Positions 51,899 to 62,196 of a stretch of DNA of 64,000 nt are shown here, in pieces. Under the pieces are notes generated by a model. The model was not told the origin of the DNA. It saw nothing but the letters and a program-made list of their open reading frames with translations, and searched no databases. The stretch comes from Ignavibacteriales bacterium (lineage in GTDB: Bacteria; Bacteroidota; Ignavibacteria; Ignavibacteriales; Ignavibacteriaceae), in assembly GCA_016707115.1 (NCBI GenBank), contig JADJIH010000006.1, positions 408,051-472,050 on the forward strand, given 5' to 3'. A program made the translations under genes and the position numbers. Position 1 is the stretch's first letter. Every line of letters begins with the position of its first letter.

Positions 51899-53010
51899 TC
51901 ATAACTGCAATCAAACATGCAAATATTGCTTTCACTTCTGCCCAATCTATAAACTCACTTGAAAATGTTGCCTTTGCCGCCGGCATTCTTAGAAACTGTT
52001 ACGCAAAAATTAATGATTATAAAAATGCATATACTTATTCGGAAATATTCATAAGCGCTTCCGATAGTCTGAAGAATTCTAACAATTATAAGCGGCTGGC
52101 CAAAATAGATTTTGATTACAAAGTTGAAAAGCTTAAAAAAGAAAAAGAGTTTGAGCTCAATAAGCAAAAATCGTTTATTATGTATCTTATTATTACGCTT
52201 GTTCTTTCTTTTATGATTTTTGTGCTTATAATATTCGGATATATCAGCAAGAGAAAATTAAATAAAAAACTTAATCTTCTTAATACAAGATTAATCGAAA
52301 TCAATTCCTCTAAGGATAGATTCTTTTCAATTATTGCACACGATTTAAGAGGACCCTTCAACGTGCTGCTCGGTATCTCAGAAATGTTATCTGGGGATGC
52401 AGAAAATCTAAGCGGGGAAGAGATTAAACATTTTAACTATTTGCTAAACCTGTCATTAAAAAAACAATATGAGCTTCTTACTGATCTTCTGGAATGGGCT
52501 AAGTTGCAAAACGGAAGCAGTAAATTAAATTATCAATCTATAAATCTTTATAGTGAACTGAATAGTTTAATTGTTTCGCTGCAAATTACAGCTTCACTAA
52601 AAAATATAAATATTATTAACAATGTTGATGATAATATTTTATTATATGCTGATAAAAATATGCTCCTGCTGGTTCTGAGAAATTTAATCTCAAACAGTAT
52701 TAAGTTCACAAATAAAAATGGCTGCGTTAAAATTTCTGCTGAGCAGGCGAAAGATTCAGTTGAAATTATTATTGAAGATAACGGTATAGGCATCTCTGAA
52801 GCAGATCTAAAACAACTACTAAGAATTGATGTGTATCATTCTACAACCGGAACTGCTAATGAAATGGGTACTGGTCTTGGTTTGATTCTTTGTAAAGAAA
52901 TTATAGAAAAACATTCCGGCAGTATTAAAATAGAAAGTAAGCTAAATATAGGCACCAGAATCATAATCCAACTCCCTGTAAATCTTATAAATCCAGTATC
53001 CAGCATCTAG
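51868..53010 (+). CDS. Sensor histidine kinase, C-terminal part of TPR kinase
   Basis: A 380-residue frame: remaining TPR repeats to about 75, one membrane helix (about 110-130, FIMYLIITLVLSFMIFVLII), then the kinase core with H-box FFSIIAHDLRGPFNVLLGIS, N-box LVLRNLISNSIKFTNKNG, G1 IIIEDNGIGIS and G2 GTGLGLILCKEIIEK. All ATP-binding motifs are intact. With the 51014 frame it forms a typical Bacteroidota TPR-histidine kinase of about 665 residues; the frameshift separates the two. No response regulator lies nearby. Confidence 0.88.
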   Translation: MARLYNELGLIITAIKHANIAFTSAQSINSLENVAFAAGILRNCYAKINDYKNAYTYSEIFISASDSLKNSNNYKRLAKIDFDYKVEKLKKEKEFELNKQKSFIMYLIITLVLSFMIFVLIIFGYISKRKLNKKLNLLNTRLIEINSSKDRFFSIIAHDLRGPFNVLLGISEMLSGDAENLSGEEIKHFNYLLNLSLKKQYELLTDLLEWAKLQNGSSKLNYQSINLYSELNSLIVSLQITASLKNINIINNVDDNILLYADKNMLLLVLRNLISNSIKFTNKNGCVKISAEQAKDSVEIIIEDNGIGISEADLKQLLRIDVYHSTTGTANEMGTGLGLILCKEIIEKHSGSIKIESKLNIGTRIIIQLPVNLINPVSSI

Positions 53011-53074
53011 TATCTTGTATTAATGACTAAGTATTTCTACGCTCTGTGCTTAGCGCTTTCCGCTCTGCATCTTG

Positions 53075-53144
53075 CTTCTTTCGTCTCACGTCTTTCGTTT
53101 ATTGTTCTTAGTCATTGAACATCGAAAATTGAACATTCATAATT
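53075..53144. repeat. 70-bp dispersed mosaic repeat, copy 2
   Basis: Second copy of the block at 50711-50780 with one mismatch (T to C at 53123). It lies after the kinase stop. The rest of this spacer (52985-53235) is filled with related modules such as CAGTATCCAGCATCTAGTATC and ATCAGTATCTAGCATCTAAT. Confidence 0.85.
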
Positions 53145-53236
53145 ATTCAATATTCATTATTCATCGCCCCGAATTCCGCTCTTTGCAACTATCAGTATCT
53201 AGCATCTAATATCCAGTATCAGGTATCCAGTTCCTC

Positions 53237-54943
53237 CTACTTAACTTTTTCTCTGATTTTATTTGCCTCATCAAGAGAATTATAATAACCAACTCTAACC
53301 CTGTACCATATTCCATCAAGCTCAGGCAATTCTGCAATCGCTATAAAAGCATTGTAACCCTCTGATTGAAGGCGTTTAGCTTCGCTTTCTGCTTTTCCCC
53401 TTGCACGCCAGGACGAAATTTGAATACAATACAGATACCCGTCAGTAAAAATCATCTTGCCGACATTTCTCTCAGCGGCATTATTATACTTTGGTGATTC
53501 AGTCGGACTGGTTAAATCTTTAGCTTTATTTTCGTTATCTGATATTAAAACAATTGCAACTCTTCTGTTTAAAGCTTTACCTGATTCAGTAGAGTTATCT
53601 GCTATCGGATAATCAGGACCATAACCATTGTATAGTAGCCTGGCAGAGCTAATACCATTACTAACAAAATAATTATATACTGATTTTGCTCTGTTAATAG
53701 ATAATTCATTATTCAGTTTTAGTGAGCCTGTGTTGTCTGTATGTCCTTCGATTTTCCATTTAGTTTCAGGATAATCTCTCATAACCTTTAAAACTTTGTC
53801 AAGTTCAGGATAAGCAGCATTTAATAATTCAGCTTTACCGGTTTCAAAATTTATTCCTCCGCTTAAAATAAATTCTGTTTTCTTAATTGGTTCAAATACT
53901 TCCTCCTCAACAGGGCAGCCCCATTTATTTACTTCTGTTCCCACAGGCGTATTAGGACAAAGATCTTTATAATCATAAACACCATCATCATCAGTATCCA
54001 GAGGACAGCCGCGTGAATCAACCGCTACTCCTAAAGGAGTGTCGTTGCATAAATCCTGATAATCATGTACACCATCACCATCTATATCCAGCGGACAGCC
54101 GTCTAAATCTACAGGAATATTTTTAGGCGTATTGTTACATTTATCAAGATAATCGGGAACACCGTCTTTATCGGAATCCACAGGACAGCCAAATTCATCA
54201 ACCTTTACGCTCGGAGGTGTATCCGCACATAAATCATCTTCATCCTTAACTCCATCATTGTCACTGTCTGAAATACCTCCGAAGTAAAATGAAAGACCGG
54301 CTCTGGCAGTAAAAAATAAATCATTCTGAGTGCCGTTTGAAATTGAATTATCAACATCGTCAAGATTATCAATAGGCAGATAGTTGTAAGTCATTGCCAG
54401 ATTAATACTAATTGAATTCGATACAAATAATCTGCTGCCAAGTTCCCCAATAATTGACCAGGTAATATTGCCATATGCATTTTCTCTGTTGCGGGGCAGC
54501 TCATTACCATCTAAATCTTTAGGATTGAAATACATATAATTAGCTCCAAGAAAAGCATATGGATAGAATATTTCTGAGGCATTAATTGTATAAGTTAAAC
54601 CTGCACCTACCGATGCAATTTCAGTTAAATACTCCGGAATAGTTGGATATGAAGAATTATTAGCGTACGTCCCGGATCCATTTAATTGACCATAATAACT
54701 GAATCCTCTTAGACCAAATACACCCATAGTTCTGGATGGAAAAAAATAATCAACTGATATTTGACCTATGTAACTAATTTGATCATCACTAAAGTCAGTC
54801 CTGGGATATGTAGCACCGCCTTCAAAATTTAATGCAAATCTGTTCGAAAGAGGATTGAACATTTTGTTTTCAACCGACTGCGATAAAATATTTTGAGTAT
54901 TTAGTAAAACAATTGATGTTAATAGTATTATAATTGTTCGCAT
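53237..54943 (-). CDS. OmpA-family protein with TSP3 repeats and SPOR domain
   Basis: A 568-residue envelope protein. Signal MRTIIILLTSIVLLNTQNIL, then an N-terminal beta-barrel-like domain (to about 225), thrombospondin type 3 repeats (four DxDxDGVxDxxDxCPxTP units, residues 228-345), an OmpA C-terminal peptidoglycan-binding domain (WKIEGHTDNTGSLKLNNELS, INRAKSVYNYFVSNGISSAR) and a C-terminal SPOR domain from about 495 (YLYCIQISSWRARGKAESEA). It anchors the outer membrane to peptidoglycan; SPOR adds binding to denuded glycan at septa. Good ribosome site GGGAGAG. Confidence 0.92.
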   Translation of the reverse strand: MRTIIILLTSIVLLNTQNILSQSVENKMFNPLSNRFALNFEGGATYPRTDFSDDQISYIGQISVDYFFPSRTMGVFGLRGFSYYGQLNGSGTYANNSSYPTIPEYLTEIASVGAGLTYTINASEIFYPYAFLGANYMYFNPKDLDGNELPRNRENAYGNITWSIIGELGSRLFVSNSISINLAMTYNYLPIDNLDDVDNSISNGTQNDLFFTARAGLSFYFGGISDSDNDGVKDEDDLCADTPPSVKVDEFGCPVDSDKDGVPDYLDKCNNTPKNIPVDLDGCPLDIDGDGVHDYQDLCNDTPLGVAVDSRGCPLDTDDDGVYDYKDLCPNTPVGTEVNKWGCPVEEEVFEPIKKTEFILSGGINFETGKAELLNAAYPELDKVLKVMRDYPETKWKIEGHTDNTGSLKLNNELSINRAKSVYNYFVSNGISSARLLYNGYGPDYPIADNSTESGKALNRRVAIVLISDNENKAKDLTSPTESPKYNNAAERNVGKMIFTDGYLYCIQISSWRARGKAESEAKRLQSEGYNAFIAIAELPELDGIWYRVRVGYYNSLDEANKIREKVK

Positions 54944-55155
54944 AATCTCTCCCTACTGAAATGGATAAAATTAAAAACCATGAGAAACAGTAATACCAAA
55001 ATAATGATTATCTGACAATTTATAATCAAGTTTACTTCCATTATGTTCATCCGCAATTCTTAAAAAAGAATAATATTCTTCTGCAATTACCTGATGCCAC
55101 GGGCGGAATTTTAGTTAGCTTAAAAAATATAAACTGTTCAAATCAATATTAAATA

Positions 55156-56850
55156 TTAGAAAATCGAAATTAGTATGACCACAACAGTAATAAAAAAAGA
55201 AAAGTAATAAAGCGGCAAGTGAATTTTGGGTAAGGTGACAATCAATATCTTGTAAAATAGATATACTAAAAAACTTCTTAAAAGTGTATCGCTAATCTTA
55301 TAAGAATCCGGTAAATCAATAAATTGAACTGCTATATATATAGACGAAATTAAAACTGTTATAATAAGATCCCCGCCGGTTAAAAATTGCTGACTTAAAT
55401 TTGCAACTCTTTCTTTGAACAAAGCGAAGAATATTATCAGTATGGAAAGTATAAAAATAAATAGTTGATTAAAATTTATATAGTCAATTAGCGGTGCAGG
55501 GTGTAATGTATAAAAAAATCCGCTAAGACCTGTTATTAAAAAAAACAAAACTATATTAATTAAAACCAATAATTCAGGGTAGTAACTATCATTTTTTATC
55601 TTGGTGGTTGAATAAAATAAAGACGGTAGCAGTAATAAAATAAAATAACGATAAAAATAAACACTGTTATTCACCTCGTTAAAAATAAGAAATGCGAATA
55701 AAATGATTAGACTTAATGAGATGATAGGAAGCAGGATTATTTTATAAATTTTGGGAATTAAATCAGGGATACTGTTATATACCTTGCTGTAAGTAATTAG
55801 TATCTTCTTTTTAATAAGAAAAGTTAGAATGTGCTCGATAGAAAAAAATAAAATTATTAATACTGTAAAAATTATTAAAGCATTTGCTTTGGAAAATTTA
55901 GCATAATAAATGGCTAGCAATACAAACATTACAGAAAATATGTGTATCAGCAATACAACAGTTTTATGTTTTATTTTTTTATTTAAAAGGATATGGTGAA
56001 GGTGATTTGCATCCGCCAGGAATAAATTATTGCCGCGTTTAAATCTTACTAATATAACTCTTATCGTATCTATTATTGGCAAAGCCAGTGCAATTACTAT
56101 AAATGTTAAATCAATTGTATTGGAATATGATTTGGTGGTGTCTTGCGGATTAACAGATACCACACCTGATATTATAATTACCAGGCTTGTTATCAAATAT
56201 CCCAACGTTAAAGAACCGCTGTCGCCTAGAAATATCCTGGCCGGATTGGCATTAAATTTCAAAAATCCTAATGTAGTTCCAATCACTGCTGCTGAAAGAT
56301 AACCGGTAAAAATCATTCCGCTTCCCATATTCAATAAAAAACACATCGAAGCCACAATTAAAGAATATCCGGTAACAAGGCCATCCAGTCCATCCATTAA
56401 ATTAAACGAATTTAATATTCCTAAAATCAGAACAAATAATACCAGATTATTTAAACCGTATGGCAATGTAATGTTGACTAATTTAATTATAGGATATTGA
56501 TATTCATTGAAGGAAATTATTAATAAAATTACAGCAACTGATTGCACTAAAAATTTTATATTCCACTTTATACTTCTAAGATCATCCAATATGCCTAGAA
56601 TAAAAACTACTAAAGCACCGCTTATGAAGAATAATATTGAAGATATATCATGATAGAATGTTAATGTTATTGATATAATAACAGCAAAAATTATAACACC
56701 GCCAAGCCTGGGAATTGGTTCTGTGTGGATATGCCGGTCTTCACCGTTCGGTTTATCAACGATATTATTCTTAAAAAGAAAGTTGATAAAGTATGGCGTT
56801 GCACCGACGGTAAATAAAAAAGATAAAAATATTATTATCAGATTTATCAC
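55156..56850 (-). CDS. Undecaprenyl-phosphate sugar-1-phosphate transferase (WecA/MraY family), C-terminally extended
   Basis: A 564-residue polytopic protein with GTG start supported by AAGGGGTGATTAATA. Residues 1-340 are the GT4 (WecA/TagO/MraY) transferase: HTEPIPRLGGVIIF, LGILDDLRSIKW, LNSFNLMDGLDGLVTGYSLI, NANPARIFLGDSGSLTLGYL (catalytic Asp and metal sites), and late RGNNLFLADANHLHHILLNK with the HIHH-like motif. The C-terminal 220 residues add more membrane helices of unknown role. It starts the undecaprenyl-linked glycan for the cluster to the right. Confidence 0.9.
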   Translation of the reverse strand: MINLIIIFLSFLFTVGATPYFINFLFKNNIVDKPNGEDRHIHTEPIPRLGGVIIFAVIISITLTFYHDISSILFFISGALVVFILGILDDLRSIKWNIKFLVQSVAVILLIISFNEYQYPIIKLVNITLPYGLNNLVLFVLILGILNSFNLMDGLDGLVTGYSLIVASMCFLLNMGSGMIFTGYLSAAVIGTTLGFLKFNANPARIFLGDSGSLTLGYLITSLVIIISGVVSVNPQDTTKSYSNTIDLTFIVIALALPIIDTIRVILVRFKRGNNLFLADANHLHHILLNKKIKHKTVVLLIHIFSVMFVLLAIYYAKFSKANALIIFTVLIILFFSIEHILTFLIKKKILITYSKVYNSIPDLIPKIYKIILLPIISLSLIILFAFLIFNEVNNSVYFYRYFILLLLPSLFYSTTKIKNDSYYPELLVLINIVLFFLITGLSGFFYTLHPAPLIDYINFNQLFIFILSILIIFFALFKERVANLSQQFLTGGDLIITVLISSIYIAVQFIDLPDSYKISDTLLRSFLVYLFYKILIVTLPKIHLPLYYFSFFITVVVILISIF

Positions 56851-57301
56851 TATTAATCACCCCTTGCAATGCTATCTTGGAGCAAGGTTATATAGCATGT
56901 AAATATTAGGTCTTCGCAAATTCATACTATTAGTAATTCCTTTTTTATTAATTCAAAATTAATACATAATGCACTGAATACAAAACTCAGCTTACTTGTG
57001 TTGTAACTCATTATTCACATGTAATATTCATCCGGTTCTAAAAATATATTTATCACTTAATCCATTTATCAAAATAATTCTCATATTTATATATCATCAT
57101 ACTGAATGATTGTCTATACAAATGATTAAATGTAAAAGTAGATTTTTATACTACGAATTATTAAGAGCTAATTTAAAAAGTTGAAGGTTATTGAGGGAAG
57201 TGTAAATAAATATTTTATTTTAGTGCAAACTAATGTTTAAGTTTTATGCATACACAAGACCTTATCATAAAGTTAATTCCCAAAAACAATACAGGTTAAA
57301 T
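56851..57301. other. Intergenic region, no gene seen
   Basis: About 450 bp of AT-rich DNA with no ORF. A weak 6-bp inverted repeat (CCTTGC/GCAAGG, 56862-56887) is the only structure seen. It presumably contains the promoter of the transferase gene. Confidence 0.4.
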
Positions 57302-58396
57302 TCAGAATCCATAATTAATTGTTGTAGAAAAAGATGATCCTTTTTTTACACTAAATTCATTTTCAAATCTGCCGTCTGAATTAAAAACATTACGATAGTC
57401 AATGGTAAAAAATAAATCGTGAAAAGGATTGTAGCTTATTTTTATACCTAATTCAGAATATGTGCTTACATCTCCCGAGAGAAGGGGATACGTGGAAGTT
57501 ACTCTATTATAATAGTCGTTTATGTCTTCCTTTGAACCTTTCTTTATCAATTGAAACATAGCTTCAATTTTTAATGGACGGGCTAAATACTGCTCAAATA
57601 AAAAATAATACTGAACTGAATTAGAACCTATCCAGTGACCCAACTGATATCCTGAACTAAAATATGTTTGTGCAGGATCCCCGTTCATATAGCTGTATGG
57701 TTTAATAGCTGTATACTCAATAGTTAAATAACTATCACTCCAGAAAGGATTGGTAAACTTACCGCCTAAAGTAACAGCATAAACCTGTGCATTATCACCG
57801 CCGCTGAATATTGATTCCGGTGAAAACTCATCAATATATAATGAAAGATAAAATTTACTCTTTATTTCTTCCCAGCGGTAAGAAGTGTTAAAAAATATCT
57901 GCGCATTATCTCCTGTATCACCGCCGCCCATGCTGTTGTAATGATCCGCAAGGCGGTAAAAAACCGGAAGGAAGTATATAAATTCTATCTGATCACTGTA
58001 GATAATTGATTCACCGAATGTTAACCACCAGCTTTCAAACGGCTCAAACGATAGTGAATGACTTACATAAAATTTCTGCCTGCTTGAATAGGATAATGAC
58101 CTGTCTAAGTATGTTGATGTAACACCTGTATATCTAATAGAATTTGAATCGATCAGATCGGAATTTAACCACGCATGGATAAAATTATAATGAAACCATT
58201 TAACAGGGCTGATATCAAGTTTTATAAAAGGAAAACTTGGTGCTTTTGAAGAGAGAATAACGGGGGACTGATAACCGGAACCAATATTTATAAAATCCTT
58301 AGCCATTGTAAATTCTCCCCACTGCCAGCCGAAAGTTAACCCGCCTCTTGTCTCACTGTATTCTATTTTATCCACATCACTTTTTGATATAATCAC
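57302..58396 (-). CDS. Wzi-like outer-membrane barrel, C-terminal part (frameshifted)
   Basis: A 364-residue open frame with beta-strand pattern of the capsule-assembly Wzi family: GGLTFGWQWGEFTMAKDFIN, KWFHYNFIHAWLNSDLID, SRQKFYVSHSLSFEPFESWW, ending in FSVKKGSSFSTTINYGF with a terminal Phe. It lacks a signal peptide because the real start lies in the 58429-58872 frame; the two join if one T is added in the run at 58445-58447, restoring DNFREGDNLDFRKRFSPETG. Wzi proteins bind surface polysaccharide at the outer membrane. Confidence 0.75.
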   Translation of the reverse strand: MIISKSDVDKIEYSETRGGLTFGWQWGEFTMAKDFINIGSGYQSPVILSSKAPSFPFIKLDISPVKWFHYNFIHAWLNSDLIDSNSIRYTGVTSTYLDRSLSYSSRQKFYVSHSLSFEPFESWWLTFGESIIYSDQIEFIYFLPVFYRLADHYNSMGGGDTGDNAQIFFNTSYRWEEIKSKFYLSLYIDEFSPESIFSGGDNAQVYAVTLGGKFTNPFWSDSYLTIEYTAIKPYSYMNGDPAQTYFSSGYQLGHWIGSNSVQYYFLFEQYLARPLKIEAMFQLIKKGSKEDINDYYNRVTSTYPLLSGDVSTYSELGIKISYNPFHDLFFTIDYRNVFNSDGRFENEFSVKKGSSFSTTINYGF

Positions 58397-58428
58397 TCCT
58401 GTTTCAGGTGAAAATCGTTTTCTGAAAT

Positions 58429-58872
58429 CTAAATTATCACCTTCTCTAAATTATCTCGATAATCAAAATAAAAACCTAAAAAGCTGCTTATCCTGCCCTT
58501 AAATTTTATTCCGCCGTATTGATGATAATTCTTCTTTGAAAAATCATATCCCAATCCAAAAACGGGATCAACATCAAATGTAAAATTGCTGTCGTAGTAT
58601 TTATATAACTTAAACCTGTTAACATCACCGGACCTAAAAAATTCACTTATCTCAGTTGTATCTTTTTCAATAAATTTTATTTCAAATGCATATTCTCTTT
58701 TGTAAAAATCTAATTGCTCTTTCTCAGTATTTGATAATGCGGAAACTTTATTACTAAGTTCTAATAATTTTTCAGCAATTGTAAGCCGGGTGTATGGGCG
58801 GATTGCATCAAATATTTTAAAAGAAACATCAAATGCAACAATAGGTAGTGCACACCACATAGCTTCTACCAA
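58429..58872 (-). pseudogene. Junction frame: glycosyltransferase tail joined to Wzi N-terminal part
   Basis: This frame starts in a glycosyltransferase tail (VEAMWCALPIVAFDV) and from about residue 18 onward (58820) reads as the N-terminal part of the Wzi barrel protein (FDAIRPYTRLTIAEKLLELS, FKLYKYYDSNFTFDVDPVFG). The glycosyltransferase C-terminus and the Wzi signal peptide are both missing. It may be a deletion/recombination junction or an assembly artefact. The frame stops at 58429 because of an apparent one-base loss in a T-run. Confidence 0.7.
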
Positions 58873-59706
58873 CGATGGGTTTGTACCACCAGCACTGTGT
58901 CCATGAATGTAAATTGAACAATTACTCCGTATCTGATTAAGTATCGCCTGATCATAAATCGCATTTTACTAATAGTATGTTTTTTTAGATGTTTATACTG
59001 GTAATATAATTCTTTCCATAACTATTCTGGTACCAGTTACCAATAATTACAAGCGGTTTTTGTAAATTAAAAAAAGCCTCGAGTATTAAGTGTACATTAT
59101 TTTCTGGCTCTATCCTACATACCAAGAATGCATAATTATCTGGAATCGAGTATTTATATTTGATGTCTTTTGATAATGGTATTATATCTGCTTGATCACC
59201 TCCATAAGCTATAAGGTTACTTTTTTTTATCGTATTCATCCAGGACATAATTTTAATTACCTCATTATCAGTTATAATATCATCCGCATACTGGACAGCT
59301 TTTCAGAATATTTAAGGAATGCTCTAATATATTTATTCCATTTGCCACGGCGATGTTCTAGTCATCAATGTTTATGATAATTTTTTTGTTTATAAATAAA
59401 ACGGAATAGGGTAGTACAACACAACCTGAAACACGGTATTAGTATTTTATCATGTTGTTTTGCAGCCAAAAATAATGAAATAATGTCGTATAAAATGCTT
59501 TGAATGCCATTTGCGCGTAAAGGAATATATTTTAGGTTTGCTCCATTATAATTATCAAGTTTGTTTTGATAACTATTTGAACTACAATAAACTGTTATTG
59601 AAGCTTTCTGAGCCAATTTTTTAGTTAGATATTCTACAAGTTTCAAAACCACCATATTTAGCGGAATCCCGGCCGTACCAATAACAACTATTTTATTCTT
59701 AATCAT
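58812..59706 (-). pseudogene. Glycosyltransferase family 1/4 (DUF1972 type), truncated and frameshifted
   Basis: Pieces in several frames make one glycosyltransferase with an N-terminal DUF1972 domain: KNKIVVIGTAGIPLN and KLAQKASITVYCSSNSYQNK at 59706-59400, VSGCVVLPY then LEHRRGKWNKYIRAFLKYSE near 59420-59290, YGGDQADIIPLSKDIKYKYS and FLVCRIEPENNVHLILEAFF at 59200-59050, and IHGHSAGGTNPSLVEAMW at about 58905-58855. At least five small indels are needed to join them. The C-terminal end is cut by the Wzi junction. Confidence 0.7.
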
Positions 59707-59755
59707 AGCCTAACTATTTTATAAAATTTAACAGTTGATTTTCATAATTGTGTAA

Positions 59756-60793
59756 TTATAATTTTGATAATCTTATTGAGGCATTTGAGAAGTTATTATA
59801 AATCTTCGGATTTTCTGATAAATTTCTTATTGAGCTAATCAACTTATTCATATCACTAGCATTTATTAAATAACCATTTTCTCCATCAATTACAATTTCA
59901 GTAGGCCCTCAGCAGGCGGCGCTATGATTGGTAAGCCATATGCCATACCCTCCAAAATAGTCAAACCAAATGACCCAATACAATAACTTGGGATTGTAAG
60001 ATTTACTAATATATCAGCATTCTGATAAAAAGGGTGTAAATTTGATTGAGCAGAATATATAATGAAATTTTTCGGCGGATTGTGGGTCTTTATAAAATTT
60101 AATACTTCTTTGTGATCAGAACCAGCAACTAGACAGAATTTATATTCTGGTAATTTTCTTGCTAGATCAAGAAAAATTAAAACGCCTTTATAAACTTTGA
60201 GTGAACTAACCATTAAAATATTATTATAAGGACAATTTTTTTCTCTCTTCTCTAATAAATAAGCGGTTGAAATATTAATAAATTCAAAAGATAGGGTGGT
60301 TAACACTATGTTATGTTGATTTACTGAAATTGTTTTTTGGAGATAATTTGAAACAAAGATGACTTTATCTGCGGTCAATTTCATAACTTTAGACGCAATC
60401 TTTTGCATTAAATTTGGATAACGTAATGTTCATGTACGTGATAAATTATTTCTAATTTTAACAACCAGCCTGCAAATGCTGCTCCAAAGGCAAAATAGTA
60501 TTAATATAAAATATTTGATTTTTTTTGAAAGAATGATTGAGTAAGACACTAAAAAACAATTGAAGCTGAGTTAATATAAACAGAAATGATAACCATATTT
60601 TATTTAATTTCCACTCATACATCAAAAATTTATATTTGATGTCAGGATTATCAGATAGAAATCCTTTCCCTTTTGAAGTATAAAGTGTAACTCTATGACC
60701 CTCATCAATCAATGCCCTAATAACTAAGGATAAAATAAAAGGACTTCCACTATAATTATTTAGGAAATGAAAACAAATGATTTCTTTTTTCAT
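59756..60793 (-). pseudogene. GT4-family glycosyltransferase, frameshifted
   Basis: The start ATG at 60793 (KKEIICFHFLNNYSGSPFIL) is inside a fused frame that continues to 60458, then the gene shifts frame: FGAAFAGWLLKLEIIYHVH, then KIASKVMKLTADKVIFVSNY and LMVSSLKVYKGVLIFLDLAR to 59890, and after another shift PTEIVIDGENGYLINASDMN to the stop at 59756. The E-x7-E-like motif (TILEGMAYGLPIIAPPAEG) is visible. About 345 residues if repaired. Transfers a sugar in the surface polysaccharide pathway. Confidence 0.72.
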
Positions 60794-62075
60794 ACTAATA
60801 CTTTTTTTCATTTTCCAATTCTCAATTGCAATATTATAAAATTGATTGAACAGATTCCTCCGCTTTTCCCAAGTAAAATTATCGATGCAATTATTTACAC
60901 CATGCGATAACAAATTTATTTTTTCAGGATTATTTAATAAATCTAATAATGCCTTTGATAGATCATCAACAACTTGATCGTAAGATATAATATTAAGTTC
61001 TAAACCACATTTTCTCAAATTACATCTTTCATTCCACAATGATTTAAAGAGATTGTTGGAATACCACAAGACATTGCTTCCCATATAGTTGTTGGTTGCC
61101 CTCACCCAAACTGGTAATAATATGTAGATGCGAAGATTTAAGAATATTAAAGACATCGGCTCTGGGTTTTGCCATCACCAAAATATACTTATCATATTTT
61201 GAATTTGTAATTTTCAGACATTTTCGCATTGCATTTTTTTGGGCCATCGCCAACTACATATGCAAATGATAATTGCCCAAATTTATTCTGGATAATGCTT
61301 CTATAAGAATAATTAATGATTTGTTAGCATCTATCCTACCAATCCATAAAATTTTAATAATATCATTTTGGTTTAAGTTTATAGTTCTTAAAGGGTTAAT
61401 AATAGAAGAATTAGTAATCGCATTTTCGGGTAAATAGATTGATTGTTTATGATAATATTCTTCAATTAGTTTTTGATTTTCTGTCGTAGCTGTCAATAAA
61501 AGATCAGTGCGTTGAATTGCTTTTTTCAATCGAATATTATATTTGAATTGAAGCGTATTTATCATGTTTCTAAATATAAAAAACAGTTTTTCTATAATGG
61601 TCAATTTCTTGATCAATTGTTTAGGGCGGTTAGAAATCCCGCTTATAGGTCCCCAAATATATGGAAGATCAATTTTCCAAAGATAACCAGGCTCTCTATA
61701 CCCTATAGGATTTAGAAAATGTATAATATCAAATTGTTCATTCTTAATTAAAAGGTTTACTCTGTTATAAACTTGCCATTGCCATATACGATAAGCCACA
61801 TAAAATGAAAAGGTGAATAAACCACTCTTGTTCAATAAATTTACTGTTCTAGCAAAGACATTTGGTTTAATTCCAATTAAGCGGAAATTGGAATGTGGTT
61901 TTGTTATTAAGGCTTCTTTTGGAAGATCTAAATCTCCCATATGATCTCCAGATGCCCCATAAAAAACTACCAATTCATTCTCTTTTGACATTTCAGAAAC
62001 ATAATTCCAAGCCACTGAATATTCCGAACCACGAATTGGTGAAATTTGATAAGCAAGAACTATTATTTTTTTCAT
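60790..62075 (-). pseudogene. GT4-family glycosyltransferase, frameshifted
   Basis: The longest intact piece is 61254-62075 (273 residues: IVLAYQISPIRGSEYSVAWN, FDIIHFLNPIGYREPGYLWK, LWIGRIDANKSLIILIEALS). The rest lies in other frames: AMRKCLKITNSKYDKYIL, DVFNILKSSHLHIITSLGEG, ISYDQVVDDLSKALLDLLNN and WEKRRNLFNQFYNIAIENWK. Removing one A from the A-run at 60806 would create a TGA overlapping the next gene's ATG, the expected end. About 428 residues if repaired. Confidence 0.72.
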
Positions 62076-62196
62076 TAATCTTAATAATTTTAAAGGAAAC
62101 TATATTTTAGCAGAATTAATTAATCTTATGAATAATTTAGGGTTCCATAACTGTTTAAATAATATTTAGAATAAGGCAATCTCAATTACAAAATTT

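Noticed and set aside
60458..61156. Single 232-residue protein
   Set aside because: The frame joins the tail of one glycosyltransferase to the start of the next (MKKEIICFH at 60793), caused by an extra A; it is not one gene.
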